Assembly: GCA_013339895.1 (NCBI GenBank)
Contig: JABACO010000014.1
Span: forward strand, 8,413,892 to 8,477,891
Length of the DNA stretch: 64,000 nt
Direction: 5' to 3'
Source: Ephydatia muelleri
Lineage: Eukaryota; Porifera; Demospongiae; Spongillida; Spongillidae
The translations under genes and the position numbers were made by a program. Under the pieces are notes generated by a model. It ran no database searches. It worked only from the letters and a program-made list of their open reading frames with translations, and was not told the DNA's origin. Position 1 is the first letter of the stretch, and each line of letters begins with the position of its first letter. Shown here piece after piece: positions 49,301 to 55,510 of the stretch.

Positions 49301-52300
49301 TTGAGCACCAAGAGATATCTTCAGACCTCCCTATGGAGGATAAGTTCAATGATAACCCAGCTGCTGGTGTAATTAGTAGTCGATTTATTGAGGCATTCAA
49401 AAAAGCTATAGGTAAGAATGTATTGCATTTGAAAGTGACCTTGGTCCAATTCATCGACAGTGGTGGTCAGCCCCAGTTCCTTGATATCTTACCTGCCTTT
49501 ATCCAAGATGTTTCGGCAATTGTCTTTGCAGTAAACCTTTCTGAGAGCTTAGACCACTGCCCAGAGGTCTATTTCTATGGGCAGAACAGTCAGCCAGTAG
49601 GCAAACCATACACATCTCCATCCTCCCACAAGCAGGTGCTAGAGCAATGTATGAGAGCATTCGCAACTAATACCAGGGGTTCCCATCCTTACCTGTTTGT
49701 TATGGGTACACACAGAGATGAGGAACAAAATTGCACAGAGACGAAAAAGGAGAAAGATGAAATCATTAAACGTGTGGCAAATTCAGAATTTCTTATCCAC
49801 AAGACGGGAGTTGAAGCAATTTGGGAGGTCAATAGTAAAACCCCTGAGAAAGAAGATGAAGAGGTGGCCCATAAATTACGTCGTTCAATTGTAGCTAACT
49901 GCAGTAAGGACAATCATCGTCATCTGCCATTAAAGTGGTTTGTTCTGGAGATGCAGATTAGGGCATCTGCTCCACAAGGTGTTTTGAGTCTGAAGATGTG
50001 TTTACAGCAGGCTCAAAGGTTAGATATGGATGAGAAAGGCTTGGAGGCAGCTCTCCTCCATATGGTCAAGTATAACCTATTCCTTTGGTACCATGAAGTA
50101 CCAGGGCTTAGGGAGGTGGTGTTCTCTGATCCTCAGGTCACCCTGAAGATCATCACAGCCCTAGTCCAGTGCAAACATGAGCTGGCAGGCCGTGATGATG
50201 TGCCAGAATCATTCACTAGTGAAGGCGCAAAAAATGATTGGTGTGTTAACTTCAGGGATCATGCTATAGTCCGTAATGAATTTCTCTCTCATCCGAATTT
50301 TCAAAAACATTTCATTGATGGTGTTTTTACAGTTCAACATTTCACAGAATTGATGTGCCATCTCTTTATCATGGTTCCCTTAGAAAATGTTAATGGCTAC
50401 TTGATGCCAGCCCTTTTAGATCCTTTGAATCTTGACGATATCAGTATCCACCAAGGACCAAATCCTCTCCTGGTCTGTTTTCCTAAGGAATTTGCACCAC
50501 ATGGATTATTCAGTTTCTTGGTAGCTTTCTTACAACACAAGGAGTGTTTATTAGTTGAAAATAACAAAGTCCCAGCCTGTCTTTATAGGAATTGTGTTTC
50601 TTTTAAGTGCAGGAAGTATCCTGCTAGGTTCACCATCATTGATTCAGTTTCCTACATAGAGGTACATCTTAATGATGGTGTTCGCACAAAAGTATGCCCT
50701 AAAATTAGAAAGCTTATCCATACGGGTGTTAGGGATTGTGCCAATATTCTCAAATACTGTGGTGGGAAGGAACTGAAAGATGGTTTTATATGCTCCATTG
50801 AGTCTTGCAAATGTGCGGCTATTCCTTATGAAGACGATCCAACCCTGGCACTCTGTACGCGTTGTTCATGTGACATGACTCTAACCAATGGCCACACCGA
50901 TTGGCTTGGAAAGGAAGGTCCAACACAAGGTATGTTGAAAGTACATCTTATAGCTTTTTCATATAAAGTGTAACTATAAACCTACTTTTAACAATGTGGA
51001 AGTATCCTGCACCTTTTGCATATCTTGATAATGAATAGTGCTATGGATAATTTACATAGCCCCAAAGCCAGTCAACTTCCTTATGTTATGGCATATGACC
51101 TTTTTTACAAAGCCAACAATATGCCCATTATCTTCACTAGTTGACTGCAAACGCATTCCACAAGATACTATTACATGTAACATGATGCCTGATCCCTTAA
51201 GCCATTTTAGATCCTAAATCCTATAATGATGGCGTTATCCTTACTAGAGGGAGGCTCTTAAGAGTTACCTTTTCTTTCTCTTGTAGTGTCTACTTCCATG
51301 GCCGCCTCCTCTTCTTCCCAGCTATTGTCAGAGCTAGTGGTCCAAGTAGTGCCACAGTTGGAAGGTTAGTCATGTATGAATAGCCGTAGTGTTTGGCATA
51401 CATGTACATGTTGTACATGGGGGAGGGGGCACATATTGTACTGGGGGGTGGGCCATGTGTTGTATATCATGATGTGTATGGGGGGCCACCAGTTGTGTTT
51501 GGGCAATCACTGTTTGTGTTTGGGGAACCATAGGTTGTATACGGGGGCATAGGCATCCGTTTGATGAGGCAACTCCCCTCCTCCCTCTGCATACCCCCCC
51601 CCAACTAATTGATTTCATTAGCTAATATTCATATGGGATCGTGGTAGCGAAAAGGGACCTAGCGCCGTTTCAAATTACTTCAAATCTAAGAGACACTTAT
51701 GTCCTCTAAAACTTTTTTCTTACGGACTGGACATTAGTCTGTCCATCATGGAGTTACAGTGGCCTGAATTTTTTAATTGCACCCATCAACTTTGATGCTC
51801 CATCCTTGAATATACGCTAGGTGGTCCCTTTTCCCTGCCACAGCCCCATATGATTATAAGTATATATGTATGGCTTGTTTTCCGAGCATGCAACGAAAGC
51901 TTCCAGGAGCGGGCACAAGGGGTCCTTGTCCTGTGTGCCCCACACCCCCCCCCCCCCCCCCCCCCCCCCCCCTGGAAATTATTGAGCAGACACCTATGAT
52001 AAAGTAAATAATTTACATAGCCCCAAAGACAGTCAACTACCTTATGCTATAGCATATGAATCTTTTCCTTTCCTTACAAAGTCAACAATATGTCCATTGT
52101 CTTCATAGTTGACTGCAAACACATTCCACACAATACTATCAACATGATGCCTGATCCCCATGTGTTGTATATCATGATGTGTATGGGGGGCCACATGTTG
52201 TGTTTGGGCAATCACTGTTTGTGTATGGGGAACCATGGGTTGTGTACGGGGGCATAGGCGTCCCGTCCGCATGATGGGGCACCCCCCTCTTCTCCCTCTG

Positions 52301-53102
52301 CATACCCCAACTAATTGATTTCATTAGCTAATTTTCATATGGGATCGTGGTAGCCAAAAGTGACCTAGCGCAGTTTTCATATTATTTCATATTCTAAGAG
52401 ACACTTATGCCCTCTACAGCATCTTTCTTATGCACTGGAGTTACAGTGGCCTGAATTTTAATTTCTTGTACATTTCAATTGCACTGATCAACTTTGATGC
52501 TCCATCCTTGAATATATGCTAGGTGGTCCCTTTTCACTGCCACAACCCATATCATTATAAGTATTGCTTGTTTTCCAAGCATGCACCGAAAGCTTCCACA
52601 CTTCGTGTTGGAGCAGGCACATCACCATCCCCCTGTTAGGGTCATTGTCCTGTGTGCCCCCCCCCCCCCCCCACCCCTGGAAATTATTGAGCAGACACCT
52701 ATGATAGAGGGCCAAATGTTGTGTATGGGGAACATGTTGTATACACCGGAAATGTACATGTACATACACCTAACATTGTTGTGATGATTTTTCATACTGT
52801 ATACAGGGTAATTTAAATTATGGTTTGCCCCTCCTCCAGGAGCACCCACCATGCCAGAACTATTATCTTTGTCTGTTAAGAAGGTCAATGTAGCTATAGA
52901 AGTTGGTGTAAGGTATTCATATTTTGGTACATTTCTACTGAATGATGCCAATGGATCCATTGTGCAAGCATTGGAGATCGAACACCATCGGAATGCTGAG
53001 AGAATCAACATGGCCATTCTCCAACGATGGCTTCAGGGCATGGGTGTAAAGCCTGTGACCTGGTCTACTCTGGTGGACGTCCTTAGAACAATTAAAATAT
53101 GA
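13665..53102 (+). CDS. ANK-NHR-Roc-COR-Death multidomain protein (spliced gene, 5' end not found)
   Basis: Large DAPK/ROCO-type signalling protein, probably cytoplasmic. Exons in order: six A-type (33 aa) and seven B-type (34 aa) ankyrin repeats, a 27-aa ankyrin cap (44455-44535), linkers (45196-45237, 45555-45580), NHR exons (45669-45804, 46409-46585, 47046-47328), Roc-COR (48839-50929), linker (51287-51364), Death (52840-53102). All junctions are GT-AG. Ankyrin exons are phase 0; later phases run 0, 2, 0, 0, 1, 1, 1 and agree at every join. The model gives about 1494 residues without its N-terminus. In the established family, DAPK1 has kinase-ANK-Roc-COR-Death; no kinase is visible here and an NHR is inserted. 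Roc binds GTP, Death and ankyrin recruit partners, and NHR binds protein or membrane ligands. A role in immune or cell-death signalling is inference. It is possible that not every ankyrin exon is used in each transcript. Confidence 0.85.
13902..14196. mobile_element. 295-bp TIR element (MITE) in the intron after A1
   Basis: Inverted ends ATGTAAATAGGAAACTCTAC of about 55 bp, with small indels; the right arm has an ACATGTA insertion. The interior has no ORF. No clear target duplication was seen, so superfamily is unknown. Confidence 0.7.
14197..15662. other. Intron between A1 and B1
   Basis: AT-rich with many acatgtacatgt motifs and a C run near 15168. From about 14815 it is homologous to the pre-B introns of later units, so the duplication unit extends to this side. 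No separate gene recognised. Confidence 0.5.
15663..15764 (+). CDS. Ankyrin exon B1
   Basis: 102 nt, phase 0, acceptor CTTACCAG and donor GTAAGTG. One 34-residue repeat, DNITPLYVASLKGHDEVVQ then GAGVNIARSD. It is diverged from the other B exons. Confidence 0.9.
16401..16499 (+). CDS. Ankyrin exon A2
   Basis: 99 nt, phase 0, acceptor GTATTAG and donor GTTGGTATG. GGESPLWTASFNGRLEVV then GADINQATK. First A exon of the nearly identical amplified set. Confidence 0.92.
17289..17408 (-). repeat. 40-bp minisatellite, 3 copies
   Basis: Unit CAATAGGCTGGAATGGTACA plus 20 more bases, exactly three copies. Forty is not a multiple of three, yet no minus-strand frame contains a stop, so all three minus frames are open through it. 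Confidence 0.95.
17512..17986 (-). pseudogene. DIRS-type reverse transcriptase fragment I
   Basis: Minus strand. Two overlapping frames give VLCTPEWIVDLIREGYVIPF, then KKRLVLNLRHMNQ, then FTFDVKSGYHHVEV and KYMYLGF, the N-terminal half of a DIRS-like reverse transcriptase. A frameshift separates the halves and the sequence diverges after LGFGGPY, before the catalytic box. Non-functional, and repeated in every unit. Confidence 0.8.
18929..19030 (+). CDS. Ankyrin exon B2
   Basis: 102 nt, phase 0, acceptor CTTACCAG and donor GTAAGTG. DNATPLFVASHNGHYDVVQ then GAGVNIATSD. The 102 nt are identical to B3. Confidence 0.92.
19272..19664 (+). repeat. CACTGGCCACACCC minisatellite
   Basis: Degenerate tandem repeat of about 25-35 bp, core CACTGGCCACACCCATC. 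The long plus-strand ORF here (rich in His, Pro and Thr) is a by-product of the repeat. Confidence 0.9.
20482..20492 (+). other. B-exon donor scar without its exon
   Basis: ATCTAAT followed by GTAAGTGATG reproduces the last seven bases of a B exon (as in B5) and its 5' splice site. The following intron matches too, but the rest of the exon is missing. It marks a deleted B exon. Confidence 0.65.
20839..21455. mobile_element. 617-bp foldback element with 8-bp target duplication
   Basis: Long inverted arms of about 200-240 bp start CGAGGGGG and end CCCCCTCG. They are flanked on both sides by TCCTGAAT (20831-20838 and 21456-21463). An 8-bp duplication suggests a hAT-like or related element; a 9-bp GTCCTGAAT reading would suit a Mutator-like one. 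It encodes no transposase. Truncated derivatives are in units 3 and 5. Confidence 0.85.
22283..22381 (+). CDS. Ankyrin exon A3
   Basis: 99 nt, phase 0, acceptor GTATTAG and donor GTTGGTATG. DGQSPLWTASFNGHLEVV then GADINQANK. Confidence 0.92.
23172..23291 (-). repeat. 40-bp minisatellite, 3 copies
   Basis: Same array as at 17289-17408, same copy number, with the same variant base in its third copy. Confidence 0.95.
23395..23869 (-). pseudogene. DIRS reverse transcriptase fragment I (unit 3)
   Basis: Nearly identical copy of 17512-17986 with the same frameshift, so it was duplicated with the host unit and did not insert independently. Confidence 0.8.
24812..24913 (+). CDS. Ankyrin exon B3
   Basis: 102 nt, phase 0. 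Encodes the same peptide as B2 (DNATPLFVASHNGHYDVVQ). Acceptor CTTACCAG, donor GTAAGTG. Confidence 0.92.
25151..25545 (+). repeat. CACTGGCCACACCC minisatellite (unit 3)
   Basis: Near-identical copy of the array at 19272-19664. Confidence 0.9.
26364..26374 (+). other. B-exon donor scar (unit 3)
   Basis: Same scar as at 20482 (ATCTAAT then GTAAGTG), carried along by the duplication. Confidence 0.65.
26721..27130. mobile_element. Foldback element lacking its right arm
   Basis: Derivative of 20839-21455. The left arm and centre are kept. The sequence then passes from ACTTGG directly to the 3' flank TCCTGAATAA, so the right arm was lost, apparently between two GTCCT repeats. The left arm also has extra bases near 26870-26920 relative to unit 2. 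Confidence 0.8.
27968..28066 (+). CDS. Ankyrin exon A4
   Basis: 99 nt, phase 0. Acceptor GTATTAG, first codon CAC instead of GAC or GGA: HGRSPLWTASFNGHLEVV then GADINQANK. Donor GTTGGTATG. Confidence 0.9.
28840..29199 (-). repeat. 40-bp minisatellite, 9 copies
   Basis: Exactly 360 bp, nine copies with a few substitutions. All three minus-strand frames stay open for 134-146 codons, an artefact of the period. Confidence 0.95.
29300..29762 (-). pseudogene. DIRS reverse transcriptase fragment I (unit 4)
   Basis: Diverged copy of the same fragment (NLRHVNQLVRKQKFKYEDMS, FTFDLKSGYHHVEV) with the same break after LGFDGPY. Confidence 0.8.
29881..30229. mobile_element. 349-bp piggyBac-like MITE at a TTAA site
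   Basis: Flanked on both sides by TTAA (29877-29880 and 30230-30233). Units 2, 3 and 5 contain the uninterrupted sequence CAGTTAAGGGGCAGG at the same place, a natural empty site. Ends are inverted: CTCTTTCGTGGGCGGCAACG at the left, complement of CACTTTCGCGGGCAACAGCG at the right. The centre is a palindrome (about 29990-30050). No ORF, so non-autonomous. TTAA duplication is typical of piggyBac and also of Kolobok. Confidence 0.9.
31069..31170 (+). CDS. Ankyrin exon B4
   Basis: 102 nt, phase 0. NNATPLYVASQKGHHDVVQ then GAGVNIATSH. Acceptor TTACCAG, donor GTAAGTG. Confidence 0.9.
31265..31301. repeat. C37 homopolymer tract
   Basis: Uninterrupted run of C (position approximate) just after B4. 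Likely length-unstable. Confidence 0.9.
31976..32352 (+). repeat. CACTGGCCACACCC minisatellite (unit 4), two blocks
   Basis: Blocks at about 31976-32178 and 32289-32352, separated by about 110 bp of unique sequence. Confidence 0.85.
32390..33091 (-). pseudogene. DIRS-type element fragment II: RT catalytic half and RNase H region
   Basis: Open on the minus strand for over 230 codons: FSKLMRPLVKLWRSKGLKA, then VMYLDNGICAVKG where active elements have YLDD, then the connector (ASLVGKIISMGLALGPMSR) and an RNase H-like end (GSWLPGEAAQSSTGRE). The second catalytic Asp is Asn, so it should be inactive. It continues where fragment I stops, so both come from one element type. Confidence 0.8.
33425..33526 (+). 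CDS. Ankyrin exon B5
   Basis: 102 nt, phase 0. DNATPLYIASRKGHHDVVQ then GAGVNIATSN. It follows B4 with no A exon between them. Confidence 0.9.
34421..34519 (+). CDS. Ankyrin exon A5
   Basis: 99 nt, phase 0. DGESPLWTASINGHLEVV then GSDINQANK; Ala to Ser in the GAD motif is unusual among the copies. Confidence 0.9.
35318..35437 (-). repeat. 40-bp minisatellite, 3 copies
   Basis: Exactly 120 bp; same unit as at 17289. Confidence 0.95.
35530..35991 (-). pseudogene. DIRS reverse transcriptase fragment I (unit 5)
   Basis: Copy of the same fragment with additional small deletions around 35690-35720, which break the NLRHVNQ to FKYED stretch. Confidence 0.75.
36900..36975 (+). pseudogene. Destroyed B exon (B6 remnant)
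   Basis: The pre-exon intron and acceptor CTTACCAG are intact, followed by GTACAATGCC. The sequence then switches to CACCCACACTCGCACGC, which in unit 4 lies about 800 bp further on (near 31876). Nearly the whole B exon is deleted, so A5 would splice directly to B7. Confidence 0.8.
37146..37640 (+). repeat. CACTGGCCACACCC minisatellite (unit 5), two blocks
   Basis: Blocks at about 37146-37468 and 37580-37640; same core as in the other units. Confidence 0.85.
37706..38486. mobile_element. 781-bp foldback element, copy 1
   Basis: The element is almost entirely an inverted repeat. It begins TATGGAACATTCTATACG and ends with the complement, with arms of about 370 bp and a short centre near 38075-38105. 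Each arm carries a version of the same roughly 83-codon ORF (minus at 37785-38036, plus in the other arm, partly broken). It lies between sequence matching unit 4 and a DIRS fragment II. Flanks suggest a TA target, but this is not certain. Confidence 0.85.
38560..39270 (-). pseudogene. DIRS fragment II (unit 5)
   Basis: Nearly identical to 32390-33091, including YLDN. Its 5' side starts at LGFEGPYVFSKLIRPL, so it overlaps the point where fragment I ends and confirms both are parts of one ORF. Confidence 0.8.
39812..40063. repeat. Palindrome formed by exon B7 and its inverted copy
   Basis: The centre is between 39937 and 39938, within GTAAGTGATATCACTTAC. The right arm is an antisense copy of B7 including its acceptor and upstream intron, with a 9-bp deletion and a few changes. 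In RNA this would fold into a hairpin of over 100 bp with the B7 5' splice site at the tip. Confidence 0.92.
39827..39928 (+). CDS. Ankyrin exon B7
   Basis: 102 nt, phase 0. DNTTPLYVASQKGHHDVVQ then GAGVNIATSD. Acceptor TTACCAG, donor GTAAGTGAT. The donor lies in the palindrome, so its use in splicing may be impaired. Confidence 0.85.
40076..40129. repeat. 54-bp perfect palindrome
   Basis: Arms CACATACATCTCTCCACAAC and the complement meet at AAACAT/ATGTTT (40102/40103). The right half is normal post-B intron sequence; the left half is its inverted copy. It is the second endpoint of the event that inverted B7. Confidence 0.95.
40436..40590. mobile_element. Foldback element remnant (unit 5)
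   Basis: Left arm only, starting CGAGGGGGGG and stopping at GGGGGTACC. Related to 20839-21455. Confidence 0.75.
41235..41333 (+). CDS. Ankyrin exon A6
   Basis: 99 nt, phase 0. DGRSPLWTASFDGRLEVV then GADINQANK. Acceptor GTATTAG, donor GTTGGTATG. Confidence 0.92.
42130..42527 (-). repeat. 40-bp minisatellite, about 10 copies
   Basis: Nine full copies and a tenth lacking two bases. Long minus-strand ORFs in all three frames. Confidence 0.95.
42628..43117 (-). pseudogene. DIRS reverse transcriptase fragment I (unit 6)
   Basis: Same fragment, starting QHVQFWVDVLCTPEW; ends with the same break after LGFDGPY. Confidence 0.8.
43785..43886 (+). CDS. Ankyrin exon B8 (last full repeat)
   Basis: 102 nt, phase 0. 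NNATPLYIASQEGHHDVVQ then GADMNIARSV. Diverged at its end from the other B exons. Acceptor TTACCAG, donor GTAAGTA. Confidence 0.9.
44455..44535 (+). CDS. Ankyrin cap exon C
   Basis: 81 nt, phase 0, acceptor CTTCAG and donor GTTAGG. DGSTPLDIAVQNGHKEIIE then LLKLHMSK, a short C-terminal capping repeat lacking the GADxN turn. Confidence 0.88.
45196..45237 (+). CDS. Linker exon D
   Basis: 42 nt, phase 0, encoding DDGLTEQSNLKPSE. Acceptor CTTCAG, donor GTGAGT. No domain; joins ankyrin to the NHR. Confidence 0.65.
45555..45580 (+). CDS. 26-nt microexon E
   Basis: Acceptor TTTACAG, donor GTAAAC. Ends in phase 2 and restores the frame into the NHR exon (IKQPVEHR, then a Glu codon split across the junction). 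If the donor is skipped, a TAA follows immediately at 45582-45584, giving an ankyrin-only protein. Confidence 0.7.
45669..45804 (+). CDS. NHR domain exon 1
   Basis: 136 nt, acceptor CAATAG, donor GTGAGA. With the split codon it reads EVVTFASTHGDNIRLEHGGQ and then SKGIVMTSAPLRSDVIFQ. This matches the opening of Neuralized homology repeats (F..HG.NI.L..GG..A.R, then GIV.S..PL). NHR domains of Neuralized E3 ligases bind Delta and phosphoinositides; the ligand here is unknown. Confidence 0.88.
46409..46585 (+). CDS. NHR domain exon 2
   Basis: 177 nt, phase 0. Starts VEIVEVDYKWSGSLSIGVTT, the highly conserved NHR core (VxIxEVxxxWSGSLxIGxT). Acceptor AATAG, donor GTATGA. Confidence 0.92.
47046..47328 (+). 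CDS. NHR domain exon 3 and linker
   Basis: 283 nt, ends in phase 1. LKVGDTVGLLYTNSGTLHLF, then MNGAHV, then VYGLVDLYGQCVKVSL, the standard NHR C-terminal half. About 35 linker residues follow. No RING domain follows, unlike Neuralized itself. Acceptor CACCAG, donor GTAAAC. Confidence 0.9.
47329..48838. other. Intron between NHR and Roc
   Basis: About 1.5 kb, AT-rich. A block GGGTGATTTTGCT is repeated near 47982 and 48246. A 62-codon ORF (47984-48172) has no recognised motif and lacks splice support. No gene assigned. Confidence 0.5.
48839..50929 (+). CDS. Roc GTPase and COR-like exon with Cys-rich tail
   Basis: 2091-nt exon, 697 codons, entered and left in phase 1. Roc domain: P-loop GIAGVGKTH (exon residue about 26), a Thr/Ser-containing switch-like RVSTG, the Walker-B-type FIDSGGQPQFL (about 206) and a THRD box (about 290) in place of the guanine-specificity NKxD/TKxD. 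A Ser/Pro-rich loop of about 60 residues interrupts Roc before the DSGGQ strand. After about residue 340 comes a winged-helix-like COR region (LPLKWFVLEMQIR, then LFLWYHE), which in ROCO proteins mediates dimerisation. The last 50 residues have CSIESCKC then CTRCSC, a possible zinc site. Roc binds and hydrolyses GTP in known relatives; activity here is untested. Confidence 0.9.
51287..51364 (+). CDS. Linker exon J
   Basis: 78 nt, phase 1 to phase 1. Ser-rich then hydrophobic (SSSSQLLSELVVQVVPQLE). Acceptor CTTGTAG, donor GTTAGT. Connects COR to Death. Confidence 0.75.
51412..52740 (+). repeat. Direct duplication inside the last intron
   Basis: About 600 bp around 51412-51990 reappears at about 52155-52707, with shared blocks near 51480/52180 and 51780/52495. 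Another block (AATTTACATAGCCCCAAAG) is at 51048 and 52008. Both copies end in a C tract (about 51946-51972 and 52658-52671). Exon J is not duplicated. Confidence 0.8.
52840..53102 (+). CDS. C-terminal Death domain exon
   Basis: 263 nt ending in TGA. PELLSLSVKKVNVAIEVGV, then helices around IVQALEIEHH and RINMAILQRWLQG, closing with VTWSTLVDVLRTIKI. The WLxG...TWxxLxxxLR pattern is the signature end of Death domains, which assemble homotypically with other Death domains in apoptosis and immune signalling. Acceptor CTCCTCCAG. Confidence 0.9.
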
Positions 53103-54333
53103 TAATTATTACTGTAGTAGCTGTTTCAGTCTGTATGTGTATGTAAATGTAATGATTCTGTTCTGTATTAGTTACTCGAAAGCCTAATGATTGTGGTTTA
53201 CATGATTGATGGTGGTGGGTATGGATATACATCATTACGTTAATGTACACAATACCCATATGGCTGATGGTGTTGCCCAATTCCATGGTCACAGGCTATC
53301 TGCTTTCTCTTTGAGTTGTATATTGACTATTATTACTAGCAGTCATAACATAACAAAAAACATATGAGAACATTGGGGATTGGAAGGCAATAGTGGTGTA
53401 AAAAGGAGGGTCTAGAATGTAATAGTCCTATATTTCTTAGGACATTGTGTTTATTGATATTGCATTTCCACTTCATATTAGACCCTTGTTTTCTTCCTTT
53501 TTACGCCACTATATTGCAATCCTATGATGTTTTTATTACTTGTTTCATCTTTCTTCATAAGATAAGAGATACAATTCTGAAATAAGACCATTTAGTTTTG
53601 TGCACCCCTCACTTCTGCAATTTAACCAACCACACAATTGACAAATTTGAAACTAAGCAATTTGTACTTAATACTAGCTTATATGAACACTTGCGTTCAT
53701 AGTCTGTGGGTGATAATGACATGGTGTCCAATTGGATGCAACAATAGCAGCAGACCCCTTTTCCCAGATACGAATATGGTGTATTAGGACCCCCAAATTA
53801 AATGATGTCTACTTTTGGAGGTGGAAGCTGGGGGGGGGGGGGGGGGGGGGGGGGGGGGTGTTGCATCTATTGGTGGAACAGGAGGGTATACGGGTATACT
53901 ATGTGTGTGTGGAGAGGGGCATCTACTGGATGGAATGGTCCAAGAGGGGGGGAGGTGTCCCAATGTGGAAGTGCAGCATCTAAGGAAAAGGGAGTACCCT
54001 GATGAGGTGGAGCGAGGGGCCTTGTAGTGGGGTGGCATGAAGGGAGCTAGCTGGTGAAAATCCAATAGATACTCTTACTGTACAGCTTGCTGAGCTTTTT
54101 CAAGACCACCATTATACTTCTGGGGTCATACAGGGAGTGGAAATGATTGCAATCATTAATACATTTCTTTTATGTATAATTAAAATTAATTCATACCACC
54201 ATGCTGCAAAGCCTGCCATACACACACATCAGGTATTTATAAAAGCGATATGCCATTGATCTTGCTCTATCTTACCTTTTTGATGGTAGTTTTGTTGGTA
54301 GTTCTAAGACCGTACGGCAGTGCGTTAATTCCA
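53103..54333. other. Downstream of the main gene, no gene recognised
   Basis: AT-rich 3' flank. A G run of about 29 (53831-53858) generates spurious Gly- and Pro-rich ORFs. I saw no canonical AATAAA close to the stop codon. Confidence 0.55.
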
Positions 54334-54522
54334 AGCAAAAAGTTATTGCGCAATTGGGCAAGATGGCCAGGATCTTGCCCAGGAGGCCAAATCTTGCCCA
54401 GGATCTTGCCCAAGATCCTGGGCAAGCGTTTGGCCGTCATAATCGTGGCACCTTGGACAAGGTCTTGGGCAAGAGGTGGCAAGTCTTGGGCAAGTCGTTG
54501 TCTTGCGCAAGAACTTTTTGCT
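54334..54522. mobile_element. 189-bp TIR element with GGGCAAG repeats
   Basis: Ends AGCAAAAAGTTATTGCGCAA and the complement of AGCAAAAAGTTCTTGCGCAA (one mismatch in 20). The interior is dense in CTTGCCCA and TGGGCAAG, so it can fold many ways. No ORF of its own. Target duplication unclear. Confidence 0.65.
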
Positions 54523-54753
54523 AACGTTATTTTTAGGACGGGTCTCATATTGAATTAGTTTAGCAAATCGGACACGTTGCCTCTTACATGTACATGGCTG
54601 GCAGGCGGAGCCCACCAGCTCCCAACTGCCTAGGTAGACTTTTGGTCTGTAAAGTAAATAAGTTGCCATTATATAACAAGTATGTTTATATCAATTAAGA
54701 GTAAACTGTAGACAGATATGAGGTATATCACATTGTATTACTATATATCTGTA

Positions 54754-55510
54754 TATGGAACGTTCTATACGAAAATGGGTCTTGTGGATTTCATTTTATA
54801 ACATAAAATTTAAATCGATATATCTTCCGAAATATTAACGCTATCGGGTTCCTATTTTTAACACACACCATTACTATATGTGAAATTCCATTTTGGTATT
54901 TTACACATGCGGGGTACCGACGTTTCAAGGTCCGATACCCCGTAGGGTTCAAAACGGCCACATCTTCAGGTAGGAGTGTCCAAATTGGTTCAAAATAGGT
55001 ACCTATTTAGAAGGGTCCTACCGCTATTGATTTGTTCTGTTGCTTTATCCGTTGTGGAGATACAAGTGTGCAAAGAAATTGCATATTTCCCGGGCGTTAC
55101 GCGCCATGAATGTATTACGACTGGCTTCGAGGACGTCCTCGTAATACGTTAATGGCGCGTAACGCCCGGGAAATATGCAATTTCTTTGCACACTTGTATC
55201 TCCACAACGGATAAAGCAAAAATTAACGAACAGAACAAATCAATAGCGGTAGGACCCTTCTACATAGGTATCTATTTTGAACCGATTTGGACACTCCTAC
55301 CTGAAGATGTGGCCGTTTTGAACCCTACGGGGTATCGGACCTTGAAACGTCGTTACCCCGCATGTGTAAGACACCAAAATGAATTTTCACATATAGTAAT
55401 GGTGTGGTATGTTGTGTTAAAAATAGGAACCCGATAGCGTTAATATTTCGGAAGATATATCGATTTACATTTTATGTTATAAAATGAAATCCACAAGACC
55501 CATTTTCGTA
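54754..55510. mobile_element. Foldback element, copy 2 (3' end truncated)
   Basis: Same element as 37706-38486: starts TATGGAACGTTCTATACG, centre near 55110-55150, right arm stops at CATTTTCGTA without the terminal 14 bases. The right arm carries the better-preserved 83-codon ORF (55186-55437), which includes GPFYIGIYFEPIWTLLP. Confidence 0.85.
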
